64,000 bases of DNA from Solibacillus ferritrahens (lineage in GTDB: Bacteria; Bacillota; Bacilli; Bacillales_A; Planococcaceae). Positions 17,068 through 25,270 of the stretch are shown piece by piece. Each line of letters starts with the position of its first letter. Within the stretch, counting starts at the first letter, position 1. Under the pieces are notes generated by a model. The model was not told the origin of the DNA. It saw only the letters and a program-made list of their open reading frames with translations, and did no database searches. The stretch spans positions 124,001-188,000 of the forward strand of contig NZ_JAXCLE010000002.1 in assembly GCF_037027585.1 (NCBI RefSeq), written 5' to 3'. Both the position numbers and the translations under genes were made by a program.

Positions 17068-17529
17068 ATGAATGTACCTATTTTACCGACAATAAGCACA
17101 GCGTTTATCGTCATCAGTGCGGTGCTCGTTGCAATTGGTTGGGTATTAATTGCAAAAAGAAATATAGAAGCACATAAAAAAGTGATGATGGCAGCTGGTG
17201 CATCAGCTTTGATTTTCTTTATAATCTACGCATCACGTACAGTATTCATTGGTAACACAGCTTTCGGTGGTCCAGATGAATTAAAAGGATATTATACATT
17301 CTTTTTAATTTTCCATATCACTTTAGCAACAGTGGGGGCAGTGTTTGGAATTACGAGCTTACTTTCTGGTTTTAAGAATAACCTGAAGTTGCATCGCCGT
17401 ATCGGACCGATTACAAGTATTATTTGGTTTTTCGTAGCTATTACAGGTGTGGCCGTATATTCACTGTTGTATATTATATATGAAGGTGGAGAAACAACTT
17501 CTGTATTCAAAGCCATTTTAGGCTTCTAA
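17068..17529 (+). CDS. ctaM: DUF420 membrane protein (YozB/CtaM-like)
   Basis: This 153-residue protein has four or five membrane helices and the conserved KRNIEAHKKVM, YASRTVFIG and FHITLATVGAVFG blocks of the DUF420 family. The S. aureus member, CtaM, is required for aa3-type quinol oxidase function, and B. subtilis has YozB. Its position directly after ctaG supports an oxidase-assembly role, probably heme or copper related. ATG 17068 is chosen over the in-frame TTG at 17062 because the TTGGGGA ribosome site is correctly spaced only for the ATG. Confidence 0.85.
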   Translation: MNVPILPTISTAFIVISAVLVAIGWVLIAKRNIEAHKKVMMAAGASALIFFIIYASRTVFIGNTAFGGPDELKGYYTFFLIFHITLATVGAVFGITSLLSGFKNNLKLHRRIGPITSIIWFFVAITGVAVYSLLYIIYEGGETTSVFKAILGF

Positions 17530-17532
17530 TTC

Positions 17533-17572
17533 AAAAAGTTCCTATACAGTATTTTGTATAGGAACTTTTTTG
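17533..17572 (+). terminator. Terminator after the DUF420 gene
   Basis: A 15-bp perfect inverted repeat (17533-17547 and 17556-17570) followed by T residues. Confidence 0.92.
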
Positions 17573-17587
17573 TATTTAATCCAAAAT

Positions 17588-17615
17588 AAAAAAGCTGGAT
17601 ATTTGCCAGCTTTTT
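17588..17615 (-). terminator. Terminator of the yugN-like gene
   Basis: A 10-bp stem (17589-17598 and 17606-17615) with an A-tract on the left that reads as a T-tract on the minus strand, 8 bases beyond the minus-strand stop. Confidence 0.8.
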
Positions 17616-17622
17616 AAAAGGA

Positions 17623-17979
17623 TTATATACCGTATGCAGCAAGCTCTCTTCGAACATCTGCCAATACTTTTTCGCATTCTTTTACAAGATGGCCAGGGAA
17701 TACTTCATCAGTGTATTCAACGCCATGTGGATAATAGTATTTTCCAATTGCAGGCTTGTTAATGTTTAAAGTGGCATTATGAGCACCTACGTCACCTGAT
17801 ACTGCGTTACAAAAAACACGTAAATAAAAACGGCCTTCACGTACATCATAACAACGATCAAATGCCATACGGTCATAATCCCATGCACCATGGCACTCTA
17901 AACCGAATTTGCCCATTACTGTCGTTAAAACTTCTTGATCAACCTTTACATTTTCGAGTTGTGTGTCTTCAAAATACAT
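17623..17979 (-). CDS. YugN-like family protein
   Basis: A 118-residue soluble protein resembling the YugN-like family of Bacillales (alpha/beta, function unknown). The blocks GAWDYDRMAFDRCYDVREGRF and GKYYYPHGVEY are the most distinctive. The start at 17979 is chosen because AGGAGG lies 8 bases before it; the frame stays open further upstream but without a ribosome site. It is divergent from ylbC. Confidence 0.7.
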   Translation of the reverse strand: MYFEDTQLENVKVDQEVLTTVMGKFGLECHGAWDYDRMAFDRCYDVREGRFYLRVFCNAVSGDVGAHNATLNINKPAIGKYYYPHGVEYTDEVFPGHLVKECEKVLADVRRELAAYGI

Positions 17980-18065
17980 TTCATAATCCTCCTTTTGCCT
18001 AACATACATAAGTATATGGTCAAATTTAATAATAGAACAAAATGGTAATCGATGCAATGACAACA

Positions 18066-18095
18066 TTGTGTCATCGTGACCAAAATTGGTATAAT
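18066..18095 (+). promoter_or_regulatory. Promoter of ylbC
   Basis: TTGTGT (18066-18071) and TATAAT (18090-18095) with an 18-base spacer and an extended -10 TGG just before the TATAAT, 35 bases upstream of the ylbC ATG. Confidence 0.65.
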
Positions 18096-18129
18096 TATAC
18101 TAAGTAAAATAGTGTTATGGGGGACTTCT

Positions 18130-19179
18130 ATGAAGGTGATGTTTCAAATATTAATAGTAGCGACGTGTCTTGTTATTCTTGTCTATTATACAGAGGGTAA
18201 CTCACCACAAACGGAATTATTGGAAGGACCGCCTGTCATAACAAAACCGATTGCGGATGTAGAAAGCCAGCAGAGAGATCTTGAATATCAACCGCGTCCC
18301 GCATCAGGGATTTCTAATTTTATCGGCAAAACACCGAATGATATCCTGGAAACCTACAATCGACCAAATCGCATTGATCAATCAGAATTTGGCTATGAAT
18401 GGTGGATTTATAATTTAAAGAATGGGTTGTTAATGGTCAGTATAAAAGATAATAGAGTTAATCAAATCTATACGAACAACATGAGCTTTCACTCAAGTCC
18501 GTTTGTAATAGGACAAACATTGGAAGAAATTTATCGGACAACTGTTTTTGGGCAAGAGGTAACTGTGGAGATTGATGAAAATATGTATATTTTTGCAATG
18601 AATGAACAGGATTTACATAATAGAATTTTAGTAAAATACGATGATCTATATGCCCAATTATACATAGATGACATTACAAAACAATTGCATAGTGTCCGTT
18701 TTCTGGATGGAGAAACACTTGTATTGCATAAACCTTATGAAATGCAATTTTTTGGGGAACTTTACGAGGCAAGCACACCATCAAGCTATAAGCAGATTGA
18801 TATAAATTTGGCCAACAGAAGGCAATTGACTGACTTGGCTAATTCATTTCGCATAAAATATGATTTACCAGTATTATTGCCGCTGGATAGTCTATCATCA
18901 TTAGCTAGTGAAAACAGCGAGGAAATGTTTTTGCAGACGATGGAGTCGCATACTACGAATGGTGAAAACTCAATAGAGCAGCAACTAAATGAATTGCAAC
19001 AGCAATATAACCAGCACGGGATAAATGTTGCAACAAATTATAAAGATGCAATCGAGGTGTTGCACGGGTGGCTAAACTCCAAAGAGCATCGGGCATTGCT
19101 AACAGATGAGCAATTTACGCATATTGGTTCGGGTGCTTATTTAAATTACTTTACACAACTTTATGTTGAACAAAAATAA
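18130..19179 (+). CDS. ylbC: YlbC-like exported CAP-domain protein
   Basis: This 349-residue protein has an N-terminal signal/anchor helix (about residues 5-20). It continues with a CAP-associated N-terminal region (SNFIGKTPNDILETY and FVIGQTLEEIYR modules) and a C-terminal CAP/SCP domain from about residue 235 (LTDLANSFRIKYDLPVLLPLDSLSSLA). The CAP domain matches B. subtilis YlbC in order and neighbourhood. Several typical CAP active-site positions look altered (HTTNGEN rather than the usual histidine-rich context), so an enzymatic role is doubtful. The ATG at 18130 follows TATGGGGGA. Secreted or membrane-held, function unknown. Confidence 0.85.
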   Translation: MKVMFQILIVATCLVILVYYTEGNSPQTELLEGPPVITKPIADVESQQRDLEYQPRPASGISNFIGKTPNDILETYNRPNRIDQSEFGYEWWIYNLKNGLLMVSIKDNRVNQIYTNNMSFHSSPFVIGQTLEEIYRTTVFGQEVTVEIDENMYIFAMNEQDLHNRILVKYDDLYAQLYIDDITKQLHSVRFLDGETLVLHKPYEMQFFGELYEASTPSSYKQIDINLANRRQLTDLANSFRIKYDLPVLLPLDSLSSLASENSEEMFLQTMESHTTNGENSIEQQLNELQQQYNQHGINVATNYKDAIEVLHGWLNSKEHRALLTDEQFTHIGSGAYLNYFTQLYVEQK

Positions 19180-19192
19180 AATAATGAAAATT

Positions 19193-19220
19193 AAACGCTG
19201 CATTTGTAGCGTTTTTTTTA
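19193..19220 (+). terminator. Terminator after ylbC
   Basis: A 7-bp stem (19193-19199 and 19208-19214) directly followed by a run of T residues. Confidence 0.75.
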
Positions 19221-19253
19221 TTGTCTTCATAAAGTATGGTAAGGAGTGAAACC

Positions 19254-20723
19254 GTGCAAATTGGAGAATTAATTAAAGATTGGCCTTGCACTATGAAGGG
19301 CTCCATTAGAGTGGAAATAAATCGAGTGGAAGATAACGCCAACCATATTTTACCTGGAGATATTTTTATAGCAAGAAAGGGAAATAAATCGAGTGGTATT
19401 TCTTTTATTGATAGCGCGTTGGAAAAAGGGGCGGTTGCTGTAGTCGTAGATGATGAAGCGTATTTTAATACGTCTGAATTATCTGTTCCGATAATATGGG
19501 TGCCAAATTGTTTAAGTTTTATAGCCTATGCAAGTGCAAAAATGCATAACTTCCCTGCGGAAGCCTTAAAAGTGATTGCAGTAACAGGAACAAATGGTAA
19601 AACGACTGTCACACATTTTATAGGACAAATTTTGAATAATCTTAATAACAGAGCAATGGTAATTGGAACAAATGGGGTTTTTATAGATGGGGAAAAATAC
19701 TACCCGGATATGGAATCATTAACTACGCTGCAAGCAAAAAATATTCATTTTTTGTTCAGTGAAGCAATCCGTCTCGATATTCCGTACGTCATTTTAGAAG
19801 CATCTTCTATAGGGTTGGAAAAACATCGATTGGATTATTGTGATATTGATCTTGGCATTTTCCTAAATGTAACGGAAGATCATATTGAAGACCATGGAAG
19901 CTTTGAACGATACAAAATGTCGAAGCAAATTTTAGCAACTTTGGCGAAAAGAAATATTATTAATAGTGATGATAGTGTTTGTCGTTCAATCGGTTTAGCA
20001 ACTAAAGGAAAGCGTATTTTCTTTGGGAAAGGGAGCCATGTCGATTATTTTTTGCAAACACTGGTCGACGGTCCGTCATCCACTACATGTTGTATTCAGC
20101 ATAAAAAAGAAAAGCATATTGTGAATATTCCTTTAGTAGGAGACTATCAATGCAGTAATGTACTTGCTGCCATTACTTGTGTGAACCAACTGGATTTCCC
20201 ATTGGTGGATATTTGCAACGCGGCTCAAAAACTACTATTGCCAGAAGGTAGATTCGAACGGGTAGAAAACCAATTAGGTATATCAATTATCGTAGATTAT
20301 GCCCATACACCTGATGCGATGAAGATGATTTTACAGACCTTAAAAAAGCATACGACAGGTAGATTAATTGTTGTATTTAGCTGCGGAGGAAACCGGGATC
20401 GAGCTAAACGCCCGAAGATGGGTATGATCGCGTCTATATATGCCGATTATATTATTTTAACAACAGACAATGCGCGTGATGAAAGTCCGCAGCTTATTAA
20501 TAAGCAAATTCGGCAAGGCTTTTCTTCAACGCAATCCTATATTGAACGATTGAATCGAAAAGAAGCGATTGAGCATGCATTAAACTATGCAGAAGTAGGA
20601 GATACAATTGTTTTATTAGGAAAAGGTCATGAAAAAACTCAACAAATTGGTGATAAACAAAAGTATTTTTCAGATAAGGTGTTCGTCCAGGAAATGGTAA
20701 AACAACTAGAAAAGCGGGTTTAA
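19254..20723 (+). CDS. murE: MurE-type UDP-MurNAc-tripeptide synthetase
   Basis: A Mur ligase of 489 residues with the MurE N-terminal domain (LPGDIFIARKG), the ATP loop TGTNGKTT at 111-118, a central domain with SSIGLEKHR and NVTEDHIEDHG, and a C-terminal domain with DYAHTPDAM. MurE adds the third amino acid (meso-DAP or L-Lys) to the stem peptide. The selectivity motif reads DNAR at 405-408, where DAP-type enzymes have DNPR. GTG 19254 is chosen because TAAGGAGTG lies at the correct distance; the ATG at 19236 is upstream of that site. It lies next to ylbC, not in the dcw cluster, which lacks murE. Confidence 0.85.
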   Translation: MQIGELIKDWPCTMKGSIRVEINRVEDNANHILPGDIFIARKGNKSSGISFIDSALEKGAVAVVVDDEAYFNTSELSVPIIWVPNCLSFIAYASAKMHNFPAEALKVIAVTGTNGKTTVTHFIGQILNNLNNRAMVIGTNGVFIDGEKYYPDMESLTTLQAKNIHFLFSEAIRLDIPYVILEASSIGLEKHRLDYCDIDLGIFLNVTEDHIEDHGSFERYKMSKQILATLAKRNIINSDDSVCRSIGLATKGKRIFFGKGSHVDYFLQTLVDGPSSTTCCIQHKKEKHIVNIPLVGDYQCSNVLAAITCVNQLDFPLVDICNAAQKLLLPEGRFERVENQLGISIIVDYAHTPDAMKMILQTLKKHTTGRLIVVFSCGGNRDRAKRPKMGMIASIYADYIILTTDNARDESPQLINKQIRQGFSSTQSYIERLNRKEAIEHALNYAEVGDTIVLLGKGHEKTQQIGDKQKYFSDKVFVQEMVKQLEKRV

Positions 20724-20728
20724 CAACA

Positions 20729-20756
20729 TTGATTTTCCTTTCATTTCTGTTATGAT
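20729..20756 (+). promoter_or_regulatory. Possible promoter of ylbF
   Basis: TTGATT (20729-20734) and TATGAT (20751-20756) with a 16-base spacer, between the murE-type gene and ylbF. Confidence 0.5.
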
Positions 20757-20782
20757 TAAAGTGAGATGGGAGGAATAAACAA

Positions 20783-21229
20783 ATGCTCATGACTTCTGAT
20801 TGGGTTTTTATTTTAGATGAGGTCGATGAATTAAGTGCGATGATCCTTTCCTCTAAACAAGCCGAAAACTTACGCCTCGCAAAGCAGGCGGTATATGAGG
20901 ATATAGAATTAAGCGCACAAATTATGGCCTTTCAACGTTTAAAAGATCAATATGAGGATGTACAGCGCTTTGGCAAATATCATCCTGATTACAATACAAT
21001 TATGAAAAAAATCCGAACAGAAAAGCGTCGGATTGATATGATCGAACAGATTGCGACACTCAAGGTTGCAGAAAATGATTTTCAGGATTTATTGGATGAA
21101 ATCAGCCTGATTATCGGACGCTCCGTTTCGGAAGCCGTTAAAGTTCCGGTAAGCAATCCCTTTTTTGCTAGTAGTTCCTCTTGTGGCACAGGTTGTGGCA
21201 CAGGTGGAGGGTGTTCTTGTTCGGCCTAA
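20783..21229 (+). CDS. ylbF: YlbF/RicF, subunit of the Ric complex
   Basis: An alpha-helical 148-residue protein of the Com_YlbF family with a C-terminal tail carrying Cys134, Cys138, Cys144 and Cys146. In B. subtilis YlbF (RicF) joins YmcA and YaaT in the RicAFT complex, which binds Fe-S clusters, promotes RNase Y-dependent mRNA maturation and affects competence, sporulation and biofilm. The cysteine tail is consistent with the cluster ligands. GGGAGGAAT precedes the ATG. Flanked by murE and a strong terminator. Confidence 0.92.
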   Translation: MLMTSDWVFILDEVDELSAMILSSKQAENLRLAKQAVYEDIELSAQIMAFQRLKDQYEDVQRFGKYHPDYNTIMKKIRTEKRRIDMIEQIATLKVAENDFQDLLDEISLIIGRSVSEAVKVPVSNPFFASSSSCGTGCGTGGGCSCSA

Positions 21230-21235
21230 CAATAG

Positions 21236-21279
21236 AAACACAAAAGCTCCCGTAAAAAAACGGGAGCTTTTGTGTTTTA
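21236..21279. terminator. Terminator after ylbF
   Basis: A perfect 18-bp inverted repeat (21236-21253 and 21260-21277) with A-rich loop and T-rich end, one of the strongest hairpins in the window. Confidence 0.95.
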
Positions 21280-21350
21280 AAATAAAGTTAATCATTGAAG
21301 CCCATTAAAGCAATATACATGGTAAACTTTAACGAATTTATTAAGCAGTC

Positions 21351-22259
21351 TTACTGTGAAATTTTTTGAATTAAAACTTCTGCTACATCCGGGCGGTTTG
21401 TTACAATTCCCATAGCACCTTGACGAAGAAGGCGGTTCATCGTCACTAGATCATCTATATCGCTATAGATTGTTGGTACATTTAATTCCGATAAAAACTT
21501 TACAAAACGAGTCGAATCAAAATTGAACATTCCCTGTTTAAGAGGGACTACAAATAAATCGACTTTCGGATGATACAAATGGCCGAATTGACTTGTAAAA
21601 GAAGTCATTGCCTTTTTGATATCCCCCTCGCCTGCACCTAGAGCGATGCGATTTTGTGCATACAGATTGAAACGGTCAATTTGTTCGCTATAAGGGCTGG
21701 AAACGATAATTTGATACTGAATATCTAATTCTTCTATTAAGCGCCATAGTTTAGAAGGCATTAAACTTCCTTCATACGTATCTGGACTATCCTGAATGTT
21801 AACGATAAACAACTTGTCCGGATAGGCTTCAAATAATTCACGTAACGTAACTGCAGCAACATGCTGTTCTCTATAAGGGAATGTACCTTGTAAATCTTCG
21901 AAATTATAGCCAATATTAAATTCTTTTAGTTGTTCGAATGTAAAGTCTTTCACAAAACCGGAGCCATTTGTTGTACGATCTATAGTTTCGTCATGAAAAG
22001 CAATAATTTCCTCATCTTTTGAAAGACGGACACTGACTGTAAAACCATCGACACCAATTTTCTTTGCTTGATCAAAGGCAAGCAAAGAATGTTCAGGTGC
22101 TAAACCTGCTCCACCGTGTTGTGCGATAATAATTGGACGTTCAAATTGCAATGCTTCTTTTGATTCACGCTTTTGTGGTTTCGAAATCGCTTTTGTTCCT
22201 GCCCATGCCGCTGCACTTGCCGCAGCAATTGCTAAAGCAACTTTTGTTTTCTTTCCCAT
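21351..22259 (-). CDS. Degenerate glycerophosphodiester phosphodiesterase family protein
   Basis: A 302-residue protein with a hydrophobic N-terminal signal or anchor (about residues 5-22) and a GDPD-type TIM barrel. Canonical GDPDs have HRG, an ExD metal pair, HD and a later glutamate in IEIK. Here these read H48-GG (Arg replaced), T74-V-S76 (both acids lost), H89-D90 (kept) and IVNIQ with Asn154 at the glutamate position. The fold therefore looks intact but the metal site is not, and ordinary phosphodiesterase activity is doubtful. An AGGAGG site precedes the ATG. It interrupts the B. subtilis ylbF-ylbG adjacency. Confidence 0.85.
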   Translation of the reverse strand: MGKKTKVALAIAAASAAAWAGTKAISKPQKRESKEALQFERPIIIAQHGGAGLAPEHSLLAFDQAKKIGVDGFTVSVRLSKDEEIIAFHDETIDRTTNGSGFVKDFTFEQLKEFNIGYNFEDLQGTFPYREQHVAAVTLRELFEAYPDKLFIVNIQDSPDTYEGSLMPSKLWRLIEELDIQYQIIVSSPYSEQIDRFNLYAQNRIALGAGEGDIKKAMTSFTSQFGHLYHPKVDLFVVPLKQGMFNFDSTRFVKFLSELNVPTIYSDIDDLVTMNRLLRQGAMGIVTNRPDVAEVLIQKISQ

Positions 22260-22332
22260 TAAATTCGTCCTCCTCTAACCGTACATTGTTAATTGTAAGT
22301 TATGTGCAAAAAATAAGGTGTTGAAATCTTAG

Positions 22333-22383
22333 AATAGTATAGTGTGTTTATGACACGCTACTATTTTCCATTATAACGGAAAA
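22333..22383. other. Pair of inverted repeats between GDPD-like gene and ylbG
   Basis: Two adjacent imperfect palindromes: arms 22333-22346 with 22354-22365 (bulged), and TTTTCC at 22364-22369 with GGAAAA at 22378-22383. They lack a T-run, so could be operators or a transcribed structure rather than a terminator. Confidence 0.3.
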
Positions 22384-22406
22384 TACGTGCAACTGTCTAA
22401 ACTCTG

Positions 22407-22435
22407 TTGCTAACAAATTGTACATTTGGTATGCT
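22407..22435 (+). promoter_or_regulatory. Possible promoter of ylbG
   Basis: TTGCTA (22407-22412) and TATGCT (22430-22435) with a 17-base spacer, about 100 bases before ylbG. Confidence 0.4.
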
Positions 22436-22537
22436 TTTATTGGATAAGAAGGTAGAAAAACAGAGGGAATTTGTAGAAATTTGTTGTATGAATTGGCTAA
22501 ATATAAATTTTTTTATAGTAGAAATGGGGAGTTTTCC

Positions 22538-22810
22538 ATGAATGAAAGACAAGGGTTAATTATATACGTTCATCAATTAAAGCACGCGAAGTCGTTAAGA
22601 AAGTATGGGCATGTAAATTTCATCTCAAGAAAATTAAAGTATGTTGTAATTTATTGCAACCGAGATGAAATCGAAATGCTGAAAAATAAACTACAACGTC
22701 TTCCGTTTGTGAAAGACGTTGTAGAATCATACCGTCCATTTGTAAAAAATGAATTTGAAAATGCAAAGCCTGATAAAGCAAAAGAGTATGATTATAAAAT
22801 TGGATTATAA
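22538..22810 (+). CDS. ylbG: YlbG family protein (UPF0298/DUF2129)
   Basis: A 90-residue small alpha/beta protein matching UPF0298 along its length: RQGLIIYVHQLKHAKSLRKY, VNFISRKLKYVVIYCN and FVKDVVESYRPF. Function is unknown, though it is highly conserved in Bacillales beside rsmD-coaD. The ATG at 22538 is preceded by ATGGGGAG. It ends only 5 bases from the convergent gene at 22816. Confidence 0.92.
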   Translation: MNERQGLIIYVHQLKHAKSLRKYGHVNFISRKLKYVVIYCNRDEIEMLKNKLQRLPFVKDVVESYRPFVKNEFENAKPDKAKEYDYKIGL

Positions 22811-22815
22811 ATTGC

Positions 22816-23205
22816 TTATTGCATAGGTGGTATATAATGATTTAATCGTAAAATGCCAATTAGGTATTGATAAAATTGATTTTTTTCCGAAAAAATAGAT
22901 GAGTGTTTAATTTCGAGGATATTTTCCTGTTGTCCAGCTGCCTGGATTGTTTGTTTAAATATTTGGATTCGCTTTGATAGTTTTTCCTCATTATAAGGGA
23001 TCCCTTCGCGGCAAATATAAATTGGCATGAATTTGCTTTCGCCTGATGGTTTAAATGCAACGGCAAGTGAAGCAACAGAAACACCCTCATGGTTCGCAGT
23101 AAAAACGAACGCGTTATGGAAACGGGTCTCATTTGTTTTAATCAGTTCACAAAGCTCGTAAATATCTCCGTAGCCTTGACCTAGTTCGATAAATTGTTGA
23201 ATCAA
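22816..23205 (-). CDS. Conserved hypothetical protein, possibly DUF7147-like
   Basis: A 129-residue soluble protein with no membrane segment. It begins IQQFIELGQGYGDIYELCELI and contains YICREGIPYNEEKLSKRIQIF, a combination I associate with an uncharacterised Bacillales family (DUF7147), from memory only. A AAAGGATG site precedes the ATG. It is divergent from the gene at 23258 across a short gap and convergent with ylbG. No function can be assigned. Confidence 0.7.
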   Translation of the reverse strand: MIQQFIELGQGYGDIYELCELIKTNETRFHNAFVFTANHEGVSVASLAVAFKPSGESKFMPIYICREGIPYNEEKLSKRIQIFKQTIQAAGQQENILEIKHSSIFSEKNQFYQYLIGILRLNHYIPPMQ

Positions 23206-23257
23206 TTATAGCACATCCTTTCTTTACAATAGTATCATGACGCAGGAGGATAGGCAC

Positions 23258-24673
23258 TTGAAAATTGCCGTAAGTATTTTTTCGTTTTTAGCCATTTTAA
23301 TTGGAACTGTACTTTTTATGCAGTTCCAAGTTTATTCAGATGAAGTGGGGAGTGTAGATAAAGGCTACAAGTATTCACAGGAAATTGAAATAGTATATCG
23401 TGGGGGAAGCTTGGATATTCGACAACATTTCAAAAATTTGCCGAAAGAAGAGCTAACAATAGAATGGCCGAGAAACTCTATTAACCCGAATTGCTTTATA
23501 GAAAATGAACATAGCTGTGCGCGCTTAAGTGAGGATTCCAAGAAGTTTAAAGAAGGGGAAACTAGGGCACAATCTATTTCCTACGTTATTCCATTGGAGA
23601 ATGGACTGCAGTCGCGGAAATTAATGAAAAATGTATTAGCCACATTAAAAAATGGCAATGTTCAATTTTCAACTGTACATATTACAACAGAACAGGAAAT
23701 TGAAGGTCAATGGGTAACAGGCTTACCGTTAATTGGTGAGCAAAAACTATCCTTAGTCAACTATTCCATGTTCAGTGGGGAAGGTCCTGTTAAAGATTTA
23801 TTCTGGCAAGATGGCGGATTTCGATTGCAAAATGAGATAGGTGCTTTATCCATCTATTCAAAAACCCCATTAAAACCAGGATTTTACGAAAAACTGCAAA
23901 ATGTGAAATTTATAAGTGAAGAGCATTTGGCTGTTATTAACGGTACAAATATAGACGGTATAGAAGGATCTCGTATGCTCTTTTTGCCAAATATAACCGT
24001 AGAAAAAGTACAGCAAAAAGTTATTATTACTCAGGTTGAAACAAATTATGATTTTGGAGAAAGTCCACATTGGCTAAAAGAGATGGTCGCATCATTTTTA
24101 ACTGGTACAGTATTCGGAAGTGAAAAAACGAAATATGTCTCTGCGACAATTACCTCCCAAATGACGGATGATCAGTTGGCAGAGTGGAAAGAGCGTTTAC
24201 TTGAAATGGAAGGCAAAACCTTGAATACGGAATCATTGGATGCACTATTGTCTGAAGTTTTAGGTGCTTCAACAAAATATTTAACGATGAATGCCCAAAC
24301 GAATCAGCCATACCCATTTTTATTTAATGACCCAAGAAAAATTTATGTGAACGAGGAAAAACAATCCGATATTCAAGTCGTTTTAAAAGATGCCGAAGTT
24401 CTTTATTCTGCAGATTCATTATTAAAACATTTAGGTTATGATGTGAGTATTGGTGAAAATGGGTATTATGTTACGAGTGAGACTCGTGCGTTCCGATTCC
24501 CGAATGACTCGGGATTCTATGTATTCAACCAAAGACGTTACAATACGGTTTCATTACCGGTTAAACAAGTTGCGGGACAGTACTTTATTGAAGAGTCATG
24601 GTTGCAGCGTCTATTTTTAGTTGAATTAAAAAAGTCGGAGGAACGTATTACAATTACGGCACCTGGAAATTAG
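23258..24673 (+). CDS. Unrecognised membrane-anchored extracytoplasmic protein
   Basis: The 471-residue product has an N-terminal signal anchor (about residues 4-24) and then a large soluble domain placed outside the cell. I cannot name the central part, which includes two Cys (NCFIENEHSC). The last 110 residues (DAEVLYSADSLLKHLGYDVS through to ERITITAP) resemble the stalk domain related to the copper amine oxidase N-terminal domain, a wall-associated module. TTG 23258 is chosen because AGGAGG lies 8 bases before it; an in-frame ATG at 23237 is upstream of that site. It precedes rsmD by 24 bases and may be cotranscribed. Confidence 0.75.
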   Translation: MKIAVSIFSFLAILIGTVLFMQFQVYSDEVGSVDKGYKYSQEIEIVYRGGSLDIRQHFKNLPKEELTIEWPRNSINPNCFIENEHSCARLSEDSKKFKEGETRAQSISYVIPLENGLQSRKLMKNVLATLKNGNVQFSTVHITTEQEIEGQWVTGLPLIGEQKLSLVNYSMFSGEGPVKDLFWQDGGFRLQNEIGALSIYSKTPLKPGFYEKLQNVKFISEEHLAVINGTNIDGIEGSRMLFLPNITVEKVQQKVIITQVETNYDFGESPHWLKEMVASFLTGTVFGSEKTKYVSATITSQMTDDQLAEWKERLLEMEGKTLNTESLDALLSEVLGASTKYLTMNAQTNQPYPFLFNDPRKIYVNEEKQSDIQVVLKDAEVLYSADSLLKHLGYDVSIGENGYYVTSETRAFRFPNDSGFYVFNQRRYNTVSLPVKQVAGQYFIEESWLQRLFLVELKKSEERITITAPGN

Positions 24674-24697
24674 TTATCAGAAAGTTTGGTGGAAATC

Positions 24698-25270
24698 ATG
24701 CGCGTTGTTGCAGGGAACAGAAAAGGTATGCCTTTAAAGGCGATTACGGGAAATACGACACGTCCTACTACAGATAAAGTAAAAGAATCCATATTTAATA
24801 TGATTGGACCGTTTTTTGATGGTGGTACAGCAGTGGATTTATTCGCAGGTAGTGGTGGGCTTGGAATTGAAACGTTAAGTCGCGGGGCTGCGCATGCTTT
24901 ATTTATCGAGAAGGATGCACGAGCTTTTCAAGTGCTCCAGGAAAATATAAAAAAGTGCCGCTATGAAGAGATATCGGAACTTTTTAGAACAGATGCAATG
25001 CGTGCGGTAAAAGCATTACTAAAAAGAGATATCGTAATTGACTATTTGTTCGTAGATCCTCCCTATCATAAAAATGAATATTATGATTTAGTGGAAACAC
25101 TTGTAGAAGGCGGAAAATTGTCCAAAGATGCTATCATTATGTGTGAACATTCTAGAGAAGTGACATTGCCTGAAAGATATGGTGTATTCAACCTAGTGAG
25201 ACAGGAAGTTTATGGTAGTACAATCATTTCAATTTATCGTCATGTAGAGGAAGAGGGAGAAATCGTTTGA
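24698..25270 (+). CDS. rsmD: 16S rRNA (guanine966-N2)-methyltransferase RsmD
   Basis: A 190-residue SAM-dependent methyltransferase that modifies G966 of 16S rRNA. Motifs: MRVVAGNRKG at the start, TRPTTDKVKESIFNM, the SAM-binding DLFAGSGGLGIETLSRG and the catalytic DPPY within LFVDPPYHK. ATG 24698 is preferred over in-frame TTG/GTG codons just upstream because family members begin at this MRV sequence. Its stop overlaps the coaD start by four bases (TTGA), so the two are translationally coupled as in other Firmicutes. Confidence 0.95.
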   Translation: MRVVAGNRKGMPLKAITGNTTRPTTDKVKESIFNMIGPFFDGGTAVDLFAGSGGLGIETLSRGAAHALFIEKDARAFQVLQENIKKCRYEEISELFRTDAMRAVKALLKRDIVIDYLFVDPPYHKNEYYDLVETLVEGGKLSKDAIIMCEHSREVTLPERYGVFNLVRQEVYGSTIISIYRHVEEEGEIV

